Positions 17,665 through 25,364 of a stretch of 64,000 nt of DNA are shown here, in pieces. The position numbers were made by a program, and so were the translations under genes. The notes under the pieces were generated by a model. That model was not told the origin of the DNA. It searched no databases and saw only the letters and a list, made by a program, of their open reading frames with translations. Source of the DNA: Kiritimatiellia bacterium (GTDB taxonomy: Bacteria; Verrucomicrobiota; Kiritimatiellia; RFP12; DVOR01); assembly GCA_017531445.1 (NCBI GenBank), contig JAFXKZ010000002.1:451286-515285 (forward strand), given 5' to 3'. Each line of letters opens with the position of its first letter. Position 1 is the first letter of the stretch.

Positions 17665-18519
17665 ATGGAAAATGCCAAAAAAAGCATTAAAAGCGTAATC
17701 AATCAGCTGCTGCAATTGCAAGAATTGATTTTTGCTTTGGAAGAGCACCGGGAAACCGGAAATGGCACAAGCATGGAACGCTTGCACCAGTCGATTGAAG
17801 AAATGGCAGAAAAATTGCCGGAGGAGGTTCAAGCTCAGTATTCTCTATTGAGTACACACGGCGCGCAAATTCTTGCGCCGATGCACAATAACAGTTGTGC
17901 CGTCTGCGGTGTTTCATTACCCAATCGGCAAGTGCAAGCTGTTCGTCAGTGTGAAGTGGTCCAAACCTGCCCGGGATGCGCACGTATCCTCTATGAAGAT
18001 CCGGATGCGCCCCGCTGGGTCGCCGGCGTTGCCGGCCGTAATGAACCCCGGAAAACAGGTATCTCCCGCTTCTCCGCAGAATCATTGATGGTGCCGGATT
18101 TGGTTGTAAGCTCGGCGGAAGATGCCATCGAGGTGCTCGCCGGGCAGTTGGAATCTGAAGGTTATATTTCCCGTGCTGACCGTTTAATTCAATCCGCGCT
18201 GGAACGCGAAATGATGCTGAGCACCGCCATGGATCACGGGCTCGCATTCCCGCACGTGCGCGGTGTGGAAGGCGGATCGCTTGCACTTGCTTGCGGTGTC
18301 AGCAAGGAACCCTTTGTGTGGGATGCCTCCGGCGCAAAAACAAATATTGTCTTTCTGATTACCATTCCTTCGGCTGTAAGTGCATTTTATATGCGGTTAA
18401 TGTCGGGCTTGACCGAAGCTTTCCTGAAAGAGTCCAACCGCAAGGCTTTAATTGCAGCAGAGACACAGCAGGCACTCTGGAAGGCTCTCACTAAGGCCAC
18501 ACGCTATACAATCAAGTAG
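17665..18519 (+). CDS. zinc-ribbon and PTS EIIA (PtsN-like) fusion protein
   Basis: Predicted cytoplasmic regulator of 284 residues. ATG 17665 is chosen because AAGGGAG lies just upstream; the longer frame from 17452 has an implausible leader. Order: a helical coiled-coil region (about 1-70); a four-cysteine zinc ribbon (Cys78, Cys81, Cys102, Cys105; zf-RING_7 style); and a C-terminal PTS EIIA type-2 domain (about 140-284) with the phospho-acceptor-like histidine in GLAFPHVR (His197). PtsN-type EIIA domains receive phosphate from the PTS phosphorelay and regulate transport or stress responses. No sugar-specific PTS genes are near, which favours a regulatory rather than a transport role. The domain combination is unusual to me; each half is a reasonably clear match. 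Confidence 0.82.
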   Translation: MENAKKSIKSVINQLLQLQELIFALEEHRETGNGTSMERLHQSIEEMAEKLPEEVQAQYSLLSTHGAQILAPMHNNSCAVCGVSLPNRQVQAVRQCEVVQTCPGCARILYEDPDAPRWVAGVAGRNEPRKTGISRFSAESLMVPDLVVSSAEDAIEVLAGQLESEGYISRADRLIQSALEREMMLSTAMDHGLAFPHVRGVEGGSLALACGVSKEPFVWDASGAKTNIVFLITIPSAVSAFYMRLMSGLTEAFLKESNRKALIAAETQQALWKALTKATRYTIK

Positions 18520-18577
18520 AGAAACGCACCATTGGCGTATTGTCTCCGGTCAATAGAGCCATCACAAATGCGCTGCT

Positions 18578-18612
18578 TCTCCGCGTCAGACTGTTGGCGC
18601 GGAGATTTCTTT
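18578..18612 (+). terminator. intrinsic terminator after the pyrH-frr gene group
   Basis: TCTCCGCG (18578-18585) pairs with CGCGGAGA (18598-18605), 12-base loop, followed by TTTCTTTT. It lies 58 bases past the stop of the zinc-ribbon/EIIA gene. Confidence 0.7.
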
Positions 18613-18729
18613 TGTACGGAATCCGCCCCCTGCACCAAGCACTTTTTCAGTGTCAGAGAGCTTTACTTTTGATATGATAATGATGTTTTTAATGCATTGT
18701 TATTTTGATAAAAACAGTAAGGAACGATT

Positions 18730-19899
18730 ATGAAGCTGCTGAACGAAACCATTACAGCCATCGCCCCTTCCGCAACACTTGCCATCACCAGCAAGGCCGC
18801 AGAACTCAAAGCACAAGGAATCAAAGTCTGCGCTTTCGCTGCAGGCGAACCGGACTTTAACACCCCGGATTGCATAAAAAAGGCCTGTGCCGAAGCTCTC
18901 AACAGTGACAAAACCCGCTATGTCGCAGCGGCAGGTCTGCCTGAATTGCGCACAGCTTTGTGCGAAAAACTTCAAAAAGAGAATGGTATTTCCTATGAGC
19001 CTTCGCAAGTGCTCGTTGCAAATGGCGGTAAACATGCGCTCTCCCAAGTTTTCCAAACCTTGATCAATCCCGGCGATGAAGTCATCATTCCTGCGCCGTT
19101 TTGGTTGTCTTATCCCGAAATGGTGCGCGTAGCCGGAGGTATTCCAGTCTTCGTAAAGACCTCGGTAGAAGATGGCTTCCTGATGAGCCCGGCACAGCTT
19201 GAGGCGGCCATTACACCGAAAACCGTCGCGGTGGTGATGAACTCGCCTTCCAATCCTACCGGCATGATGTACACACCGGATCAATTGCGTGCGATCGGTG
19301 AAGTCGCGATCAAGCATGACCTTTGGATTGTGTCAGACGAGATTTACGAGAAGATGGTCTACGGAGGCGTGGAACAGGCCTCCATGGCAGCTTTCGGTCC
19401 TGACTTCTACAATCACACCATCACGGTAAACGGATTCTCTAAAACCTTCGCAATGACAGGATGGCGTTTGGGTTATGCAGCTGGCCCCAAAGCATTTATG
19501 AAAGCCCTTTTCGCACTTCAAAGCCACATGGCCTCCGCACCAAACACCTTTGCGCAATGGGGGGCGATTGCGGCATTGCAAGAAGCAGCACCGGATGTCG
19601 CCACAATGGTAAAGGCCTTTACCGAACGGCGTGAACGCATCTATGAACTGCTCTCCTCCATCCCCGGAATCAAATGCCCGAAGCCGGATGGTGCTTTTTA
19701 TGTCTTCCCGGATATCTCCGCATTCGGATTGACGTCTCTTGAATTTGCCCAGCGTCTTTTGGAAGAACAGCATGTTGCAGTCGTTCCAGGCGTTGCTTTC
19801 GGTGATGATGCCTGTGTGCGTTTGAGTTATGCCTGCTCAATGGAGAATATTGAAGAAGGCTGCCGCCGTTTCGCCGATTTCTGTGCCACGCTCAAGTAA
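18730..19899 (+). CDS. class I PLP aminotransferase (aspartate aminotransferase type)
   Basis: Pyridoxal-phosphate enzyme of fold type I, subgroup I-beta, probably transferring the amino group between aspartate and 2-oxoglutarate. The 389-residue length is typical. Visible: FAAGEPDFNTPD near the N-terminus, YVAAAGLPELR, the NSPSNPTG substrate-binding motif, SDEIYEKMVY, and the PLP-lysine motif NGFSKTFAMTGWRLGY; the C-terminal arginine region is VRLSYACS. Preceded by AAGGA. Other amino-donor specificities of this subgroup (prephenate, for example) cannot be excluded by sequence alone. Confidence 0.9.
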   Translation: MKLLNETITAIAPSATLAITSKAAELKAQGIKVCAFAAGEPDFNTPDCIKKACAEALNSDKTRYVAAAGLPELRTALCEKLQKENGISYEPSQVLVANGGKHALSQVFQTLINPGDEVIIPAPFWLSYPEMVRVAGGIPVFVKTSVEDGFLMSPAQLEAAITPKTVAVVMNSPSNPTGMMYTPDQLRAIGEVAIKHDLWIVSDEIYEKMVYGGVEQASMAAFGPDFYNHTITVNGFSKTFAMTGWRLGYAAGPKAFMKALFALQSHMASAPNTFAQWGAIAALQEAAPDVATMVKAFTERRERIYELLSSIPGIKCPKPDGAFYVFPDISAFGLTSLEFAQRLLEEQHVAVVPGVAFGDDACVRLSYACSMENIEEGCRRFADFCATLK

Positions 19900-19910
19900 T
19901 AGGGGGTGCT

Positions 19911-22094
19911 ATGCATCGTTTTGGTTTCTACCGGATGGCACGAACAACGCAGGCTGCGTTAAAGTGCGGTGCCGACATTGAACACTTGAGTGAACTTGGG
20001 CGTCGGTATTGGTTGGTTCTCTCCTGTCCGGTGAATACCACACCTGCACTCAATGATGTTGCGCCGCTGTTGGACACTGACAAAGACGGCCGTGTTCGTA
20101 TTCCAGAGGTCTTAGCCGCTGTCGAATGGTTGAAGCCCCGCTTGAGTTCTTTTGATGTCCTATTTACGGAAGCGGAGGGTCTCGCTGCATCTGACATCCG
20201 GCAAGACACCGAAGAAGGAGCTGTTCTCAATAAACTCTTCACCTCCCTTTCCGATGGTTCTGCGTTATCCGAGCGAACACTTGCTGAAGCAATTGCCTCA
20301 TTCAAAGCCGGAGCCGCCAATGGCGATAGCGTCATTCCCGCAAGTGCGATTGACGCAAAATTCTCAACTGTTGCAGAGGCAATTCTCGCCGTTACCGGAG
20401 GAACACCTGCGTGTGACGGATCAAACGGCATCTCCGAGGCAGATTTAGAAGCATTTGCAGCAGCCCGTGATGCTTACCTCGCATGGAAACTTGCCAAGCC
20501 GGAATTCGGCGACTCCCTCAACGGGATCGCACCAGACGATGCCGTCGCATGCGTTGAGTCCATTGCAGCAAAGGTTGAAGCCTTCTTCTCTTCGTGCGAA
20601 CTCGTACGTTACAATCCGGCAGCGAAGGACGCCTTCATCCTTCCGACGACAACTGAAGCACTTCCGGACGCGCTCCTCGCGCTTCCCACGCCGGATGTAA
20701 AAGGCTTGCCGCTGACCCATGGCGTAAATCCGGCATGGGCCGGGCCATTGGCACAGCTCGCAAAGTTGCTTGATGAAGAAACGCTCACACCTGAACTATG
20801 GTTAAAAGCCAAAGAACGCGTTGCCCCCTTTAAGGCTTGGGCAGCGTCCAAACCTTCCGGCGCAGATATTTTTGCCGGAATGGATGAGCATATTCTGGAG
20901 ATGTCCGGTGACGACAACGTAAAGCGCATCATCAAAGAAGCCATCGCTGCAGATGCTGCGAATGCGCCGCTTGCGGCAGCCTTTGAAGATCTTAAGCGAT
21001 TAACAGTGCTTCGTCTTGGCTTCTTACGCTTCTTGCGGAACTTTGTCAATGTGGAAGATCTTTATCCTCCAGTTGCGAAACCTCTCTTCCTCACGGGTAC
21101 ACTTTATATGGATGAACGTGCCTGTTCGCTCTGCTTCCCGATTGAAAAGGCCGCAGCAGCCCATGCAAGCACAGCGGCAAACTCAAAGTGTTGCCTCGTC
21201 TATTGCACACTCTCACGCCCTGCAGAGAATCGTACACGCACCATCCTCGCTGTTTTCACTTCCGGTACTATCGGCAATCTTACCACAGGCAAACGCGGCA
21301 TTTTCTTTGATCTTGAAGGGAAAGATTGGGAAGCTACCGTCTGCCATGTCGTTCCAAATGCAATCAGCCTCACGGAAGCATTCTTTGCCCCATGGCGTAA
21401 GGTTGGTGAGGCGATCGCAGGGACGATCCACAAGTTCGTCGCCGGGAAAAACGATGCTACTACGGCGGCCATTACAACGAAAGCAACCACTGCAACCACT
21501 GCGGCAACGTCAGGTACTGCCCCTGTCTCCGGCGCGAACAACGGTGCGATGATGGCATCTGTTGCCACGCTTGGCATCGCACTTTCGTTCGTTGCTTCGG
21601 CCGTGGCGGGAATTACTTCGGCTCTTACAAGCACTCCGCTTTGGAAAACTGCGCTCGTAGTTCTGGGGATTATTTGCGTCGTTTCTGTGCCAAGTGTGAT
21701 TCTCACATGGTTGAAATTGCGCGCAAGAGACCTCGCGCCAATTCTCAATGCTTCCGATTGGGCAATCAATCGTTCCATTGGTTTCACGGCACGTATCGGA
21801 GCATTCTTTACCCAAAAAGCCTCATATGTCGGGAAGCGGTTCGTCTGTCCTCCAATGCGTCATCGCCTCTCGTGGGCGCACATCCTGCTGATCCTTACGA
21901 TTCTCCTTCTTGTGATTGGGATTTCAGGTTGGTTCTTCTGCCCCTTATCGCCGCGTAATCAAGCGAAAGCGGAATCAAAAGCTTCCTCTTGCTGTGCTGC
22001 GGCACAACCGGAAACACCAGCACCGGAATCAGAAACTCCTGCAACACCGGAAAAAACGTCTCTTCCGCAAACATCATCCGGATTGCCTGAATGA
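19911..22094 (+). CDS. large membrane protein of unknown function with an EF-hand loop
   Basis: No family recognised. The 727-residue protein has a canonical 12-residue EF-hand calcium loop DTDKDGRVRIPE (55-66). A long soluble region, rich in Ala and acidic residues, follows (about 70-520), with a CSLCF pair and a second Cys pair. A Thr/Ala-rich linker (about 525-545) leads to hydrophobic segments at about 550-572, 580-602 and 668-690, then a Pro/Glu/Thr-rich tail. The N-terminus lacks an obvious signal peptide, so the large domain is probably cytoplasmic, or exported by an unrecognised route. Starts 12 bases after the aminotransferase stop; its stop overlaps the agmatinase start (ATGA), so they are translationally coupled. 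Confidence 0.75.
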   Translation: MHRFGFYRMARTTQAALKCGADIEHLSELGRRYWLVLSCPVNTTPALNDVAPLLDTDKDGRVRIPEVLAAVEWLKPRLSSFDVLFTEAEGLAASDIRQDTEEGAVLNKLFTSLSDGSALSERTLAEAIASFKAGAANGDSVIPASAIDAKFSTVAEAILAVTGGTPACDGSNGISEADLEAFAAARDAYLAWKLAKPEFGDSLNGIAPDDAVACVESIAAKVEAFFSSCELVRYNPAAKDAFILPTTTEALPDALLALPTPDVKGLPLTHGVNPAWAGPLAQLAKLLDEETLTPELWLKAKERVAPFKAWAASKPSGADIFAGMDEHILEMSGDDNVKRIIKEAIAADAANAPLAAAFEDLKRLTVLRLGFLRFLRNFVNVEDLYPPVAKPLFLTGTLYMDERACSLCFPIEKAAAAHASTAANSKCCLVYCTLSRPAENRTRTILAVFTSGTIGNLTTGKRGIFFDLEGKDWEATVCHVVPNAISLTEAFFAPWRKVGEAIAGTIHKFVAGKNDATTAAITTKATTATTAATSGTAPVSGANNGAMMASVATLGIALSFVASAVAGITSALTSTPLWKTALVVLGIICVVSVPSVILTWLKLRARDLAPILNASDWAINRSIGFTARIGAFFTQKASYVGKRFVCPPMRHRLSWAHILLILTILLLVIGISGWFFCPLSPRNQAKAESKASSCCAAAQPETPAPESETPATPEKTSLPQTSSGLPE

Positions 22095-22966
22095 ACATCG
22101 TTGATTATCCGCCCTTTCTCGGATCAGAACATCCGCCTGTCGCGAAGCGAGAGGCGGCATTCCATGTTATTCCCGTGCCAATGGAATTATCCGTATCGTA
22201 TGGTTCCGGTACAGCACTGGGGCCTTCTGCCATCCTGAAAGCATCTGACCAGCTTGAAGCTTACGAGGCGAATGGTTTCCCTTGTGCAGGAGGGATTTAT
22301 ACGACGCCGCCTATCCAGCCGTTAGAAACGCGTAAATCGGAACCGGAAGCATGGGTTGAAGTAATTGAACAAGCAGTCGGCGAAGCACTTGATTGCGGTG
22401 CAAAACCAGTACTTCTTGGCGGCGAACATACCATCACGCTTGGGGCAATCCGTGCGTATAAAGCCCGAGGAAAAGCAATTGGAATTGTTCACTTTGATGC
22501 ACACGCCGACCTGCGTGATACGTATGAAGGCTCTTTACTTTCACATGCGTGTGTCTTGCGACGTTGCCATGAACTTGGGTTCCCGTTGGTGCAATTTGCC
22601 ACACGCGCCTACTGCAAGGAGGAAGCCGATTATCGCACAGCTCACACCAACATCTTTGCGATGGATGCCGAACAGCTCGCTTTGAAAGGGCCGCCCTCTC
22701 CGATTCTTCCCAAACAATTTCCAAAGCAAGTGTATGTCACCTTTGATGTTGATGGACTGGATCCTTCCGTAATGCCTGCAACGGGAACTCCTGTACCGGG
22801 AGGCCTGTTATGGTATTCAGCCCTTTTCATGTTACGTGAAATCGCCGCCACACACGAAATTATCGGGTGTGACATCAATGAACTTTCTCCGATTGCCGGA
22901 CTTCATCACGCCGATTTCACGGCGGCAAAACTCACCCAAAGACTAATGGGGCTCATGAACGTTTAG
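22091..22966 (+). CDS. speB: agmatinase / arginase-family ureohydrolase
   Basis: Binuclear manganese hydrolase that releases urea, most likely from agmatine to give putrescine. All metal-ligand motifs are present: GGEHTITLG, FDAHADLRD with SHACVLRR after it, and DVDGLDPSVMPATGTPVPGG. The N-terminus has the family pattern VSYGSGTALGPSAILKAS. 291 residues is normal length. The agmatinase reading (over arginase or formiminoglutamase) rests on overall pattern and is the less certain part. Start overlaps the previous stop by four bases (ATGA). Confidence 0.87.
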   Translation: MNIVDYPPFLGSEHPPVAKREAAFHVIPVPMELSVSYGSGTALGPSAILKASDQLEAYEANGFPCAGGIYTTPPIQPLETRKSEPEAWVEVIEQAVGEALDCGAKPVLLGGEHTITLGAIRAYKARGKAIGIVHFDAHADLRDTYEGSLLSHACVLRRCHELGFPLVQFATRAYCKEEADYRTAHTNIFAMDAEQLALKGPPSPILPKQFPKQVYVTFDVDGLDPSVMPATGTPVPGGLLWYSALFMLREIAATHEIIGCDINELSPIAGLHHADFTAAKLTQRLMGLMNV

Positions 22967-22986
22967 TTTGAGCGACGTGCAATCAC

Positions 22987-24069
22987 ATGAAAACACCCCC
23001 GTTGAAACGAAGTAACTTTACGCCATCGGATGTCCCCATCCCGATGACAGGCAGTTCCGCTCAAAGTGGCAGTATGCCGACACTTGAACAGCCTTCTGCA
23101 TCCTCTTACGAACAAATTCAACGGGAAGCGTTGCTACGATTTGAAGGCGCACAGCTCTCATTTATTGACGGTGTTTGGGTCAACGAATCCGTTAAAGGGC
23201 GCGACCTCAAATACTATGTCTTTGATTGGGACGACAACGTCCTTTGCATGCCGACCCGCATCCACATGGAGCGACTTTCTTCTGACGGGAAGTGGGTGCC
23301 GCATCTCTGCTCAACCGCAGCCTACAGCGTTATCCGAAAAGACGAACGCCACTACCGCTTTCCGCAAAACAAACGCGAGATGGCCTTTGTGGAATTCCAG
23401 GACAAGCGCACCCCGCTTGGAGGCGGCACATTTATGCAAGACCTGGACTTGGCGTTGGATGATATCGCGTCCGGGAAAAAGCAACCGCCCCCGAGCTTCG
23501 CCACATTCCGCAAGACGTTGATTGAAGGACGCCTTTTTGCCATCGTTACTGCACGTGGACACGAAGAAAACACCTTGCGCGCCGGAGTGCAACGCTTCAT
23601 TGACCGCGTCTTGACGCCGGTGGAACGTGAAGTGATGCTTATCAATCTTCGCGGCTATGACTACTGTTTTGACCACGTGCAGACCTTTCCTTCCCAATCA
23701 AAAGTGCTGCAACACTATCTTTCGCTTTGCCACTATCACGCCATTACCTCTCCAGCTTTCGGCGCACGTATTGCAGAGGAAGCTCCGGAAGTTCAAACCA
23801 GCGAAGCGCGTAAACAATTTGCCATTCAGGACTTTATCGACCATCTGGTCCGTATTTTAGATCGCACAGGGATGGCCGCCCTGAGGCTCCCTATTTCCAT
23901 CGGATTTTCGGATGATGACCGCCACAATGTGGCGGCTGTCCGTGATTACATCGAAAAGGTTCTTGTGCGCCAGTTCCCAACGGTTAAATTTTGTATTTAT
24001 GACACCTCTGACGGTTCCGGTGCGCACAAAATGATGATTTCCGGTCAACTTGAACTTCCTTTGGAATAA
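22987..24069 (+). CDS. HAD-like hydrolase family protein, function unknown
   Basis: A 360-residue cytoplasmic protein with the marks of a haloacid-dehalogenase-type phosphohydrolase: motif I YYVFDWDDN (Asp80 as nucleophile, Asp82), motif II AIVTARGHEENTLR, and a motif IV-like GFSDDDRHNV near residue 310. Between motifs I and II is a large insert (a C1 cap-like block) containing RFPQNKREMAFVEFQD. The DWDDN form of motif I and the C-terminal SGAHKMMISG block are not from any family I can name. It sits between agmatinase (20-base gap) and mnmA (2-base gap), apparently in one operon, which does not reveal the substrate. Confidence 0.65.
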   Translation: MKTPPLKRSNFTPSDVPIPMTGSSAQSGSMPTLEQPSASSYEQIQREALLRFEGAQLSFIDGVWVNESVKGRDLKYYVFDWDDNVLCMPTRIHMERLSSDGKWVPHLCSTAAYSVIRKDERHYRFPQNKREMAFVEFQDKRTPLGGGTFMQDLDLALDDIASGKKQPPPSFATFRKTLIEGRLFAIVTARGHEENTLRAGVQRFIDRVLTPVEREVMLINLRGYDYCFDHVQTFPSQSKVLQHYLSLCHYHAITSPAFGARIAEEAPEVQTSEARKQFAIQDFIDHLVRILDRTGMAALRLPISIGFSDDDRHNVAAVRDYIEKVLVRQFPTVKFCIYDTSDGSGAHKMMISGQLELPLE

Positions 24070-24071
24070 CG

Positions 24072-25097
24072 ATGAGCACCAAACCGCACATTGGCGTGGC
24101 GTTTTCCGGCGGAGTAGATTCCGCAGTCTGCGTGAAACTGTTGCAAAATGAGGGTTATCTTGTTTCCGCATGGCATATGCTAACATGCCATTCTGCACCA
24201 TCTCCGACGACACTTGCACTCGCCGATGCACTCAATGTCCCGCTTCATATTGTAGATCTTCGAGCGGAGTTTGAGCACGAAGTTGTCGCGCCTTTTTTCC
24301 GGGACTATGCCGAGGGGCGCACCCCCAATCCTTGTCTCCGTTGCAATGCACGGCTGAAGTTCGGCCGATTACATGAAGCAATCAATGGACCGATGGCCAC
24401 AGGACATTACGTCCGCATTGCCTGTTTTCCCGGGACGCAAACACTCACATTACAGTGCGGTGCCGACCCGGCCAAAGACCAAAGTTATTTTCTTTACGCC
24501 CTTCCCCGTGCCGCACTTACCTCGCTCCGTTTCCCGCTTGGAGCACTTACACGCGCTGATGTCGTCAACTATGCACGCCAATGGCAACTCCCCATCCCGG
24601 AAGAAAAACTTACTTCCGGCAGCCAAGACATCTGCTTTCTCCCAGATGGAGATTACCGCCCGGAGCTTTGTAAACGCCACCCGGAAACCGCACGACCGGG
24701 AAATGTGTTGGATATGAACGGCAACATTATCGGCAGACATAACGGATTGTCCACCGTCACACGCGGTCAAAGGAAAGGTTTGGGCATCGCAACAGGCGGA
24801 CGCGCCTTTGCCGTAGCTTTCGACCATGCGCGCAATACGCTCACGCTCGGCCCGAAGGAGGCGTTAGCAGTATCCCAATTCTTTATTTCTCAAATCAACT
24901 GGTTCGTTGAGCCGGCTTTTCCGTTACAATGCGAAGCTGTCACGCGCTACCACCACCGCCCTGTTCACTGCACCGTATGGGCTGATGGACGCATCGTGCC
25001 CGAACAACCGCTTACGTTGGTTACGCCCGGTCAAGCGTGTGTCCTCTACCAAGAAGGGTACGTCCTTGGCGGTGGATTGATCCACGCACTTTCCTGA
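24072..25097 (+). CDS. mnmA: tRNA-specific 2-thiouridylase MnmA
   Basis: Makes 2-thiouridine at the wobble position (U34) of tRNA-Lys, -Glu and -Gln, using ATP and a persulfide donor. The 341-residue product has the PP-loop SGGVDS (near residue 12), the catalytic cysteine in TPNPCLRCN, the ATGHYVR block, KDQSYFLYAL, the second cysteine in SQDICFLPDGDYR, and a C-terminal beta domain. It begins two bases after the HAD-like gene. It is slightly shorter than the usual 360-380 residues, with abbreviated loops but no missing key residue. Confidence 0.95.
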   Translation: MSTKPHIGVAFSGGVDSAVCVKLLQNEGYLVSAWHMLTCHSAPSPTTLALADALNVPLHIVDLRAEFEHEVVAPFFRDYAEGRTPNPCLRCNARLKFGRLHEAINGPMATGHYVRIACFPGTQTLTLQCGADPAKDQSYFLYALPRAALTSLRFPLGALTRADVVNYARQWQLPIPEEKLTSGSQDICFLPDGDYRPELCKRHPETARPGNVLDMNGNIIGRHNGLSTVTRGQRKGLGIATGGRAFAVAFDHARNTLTLGPKEALAVSQFFISQINWFVEPAFPLQCEAVTRYHHRPVHCTVWADGRIVPEQPLTLVTPGQACVLYQEGYVLGGGLIHALS

Positions 25098-25325
25098 ACG
25101 GTTTTATCCGTGCAATCTCTTATGTCTCCCTTTGTGCTTTTACTCAAAAGGAGCCTCTGTATATCTTATTTTCCTCATTGAAACGTATGTTTTGGCAGGG
25201 AAATGCAGGAGGTGGTCTTCTTCTTTGCGGTATCACCACCATATTGGCGGCCAACTAGGTCTCCGCGCCTTTCGAGGTGGAAAAGTAACGCTTTCACTTG
25301 CGCCAAATTCTCCCTTGAAGAAGGT

Positions 25326-25364
25326 GTATAAAACAGATGGGGACGGGAACGCTCCTATCTGTTT
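25326..25364 (-). terminator. terminator overlapping the stop of the giant surface protein gene
   Basis: AAACAGAT (25331-25338) pairs with ATCTGTTT (25357-25364), extended inward by four mostly G-C or G-T pairs. On the minus strand the hairpin is followed by TTTTATAC. The hairpin base includes two bases of the stop codon at 25363-25365, so termination begins right at the end of translation. The 233 bases between mnmA and here hold no recognised gene. Confidence 0.7.
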
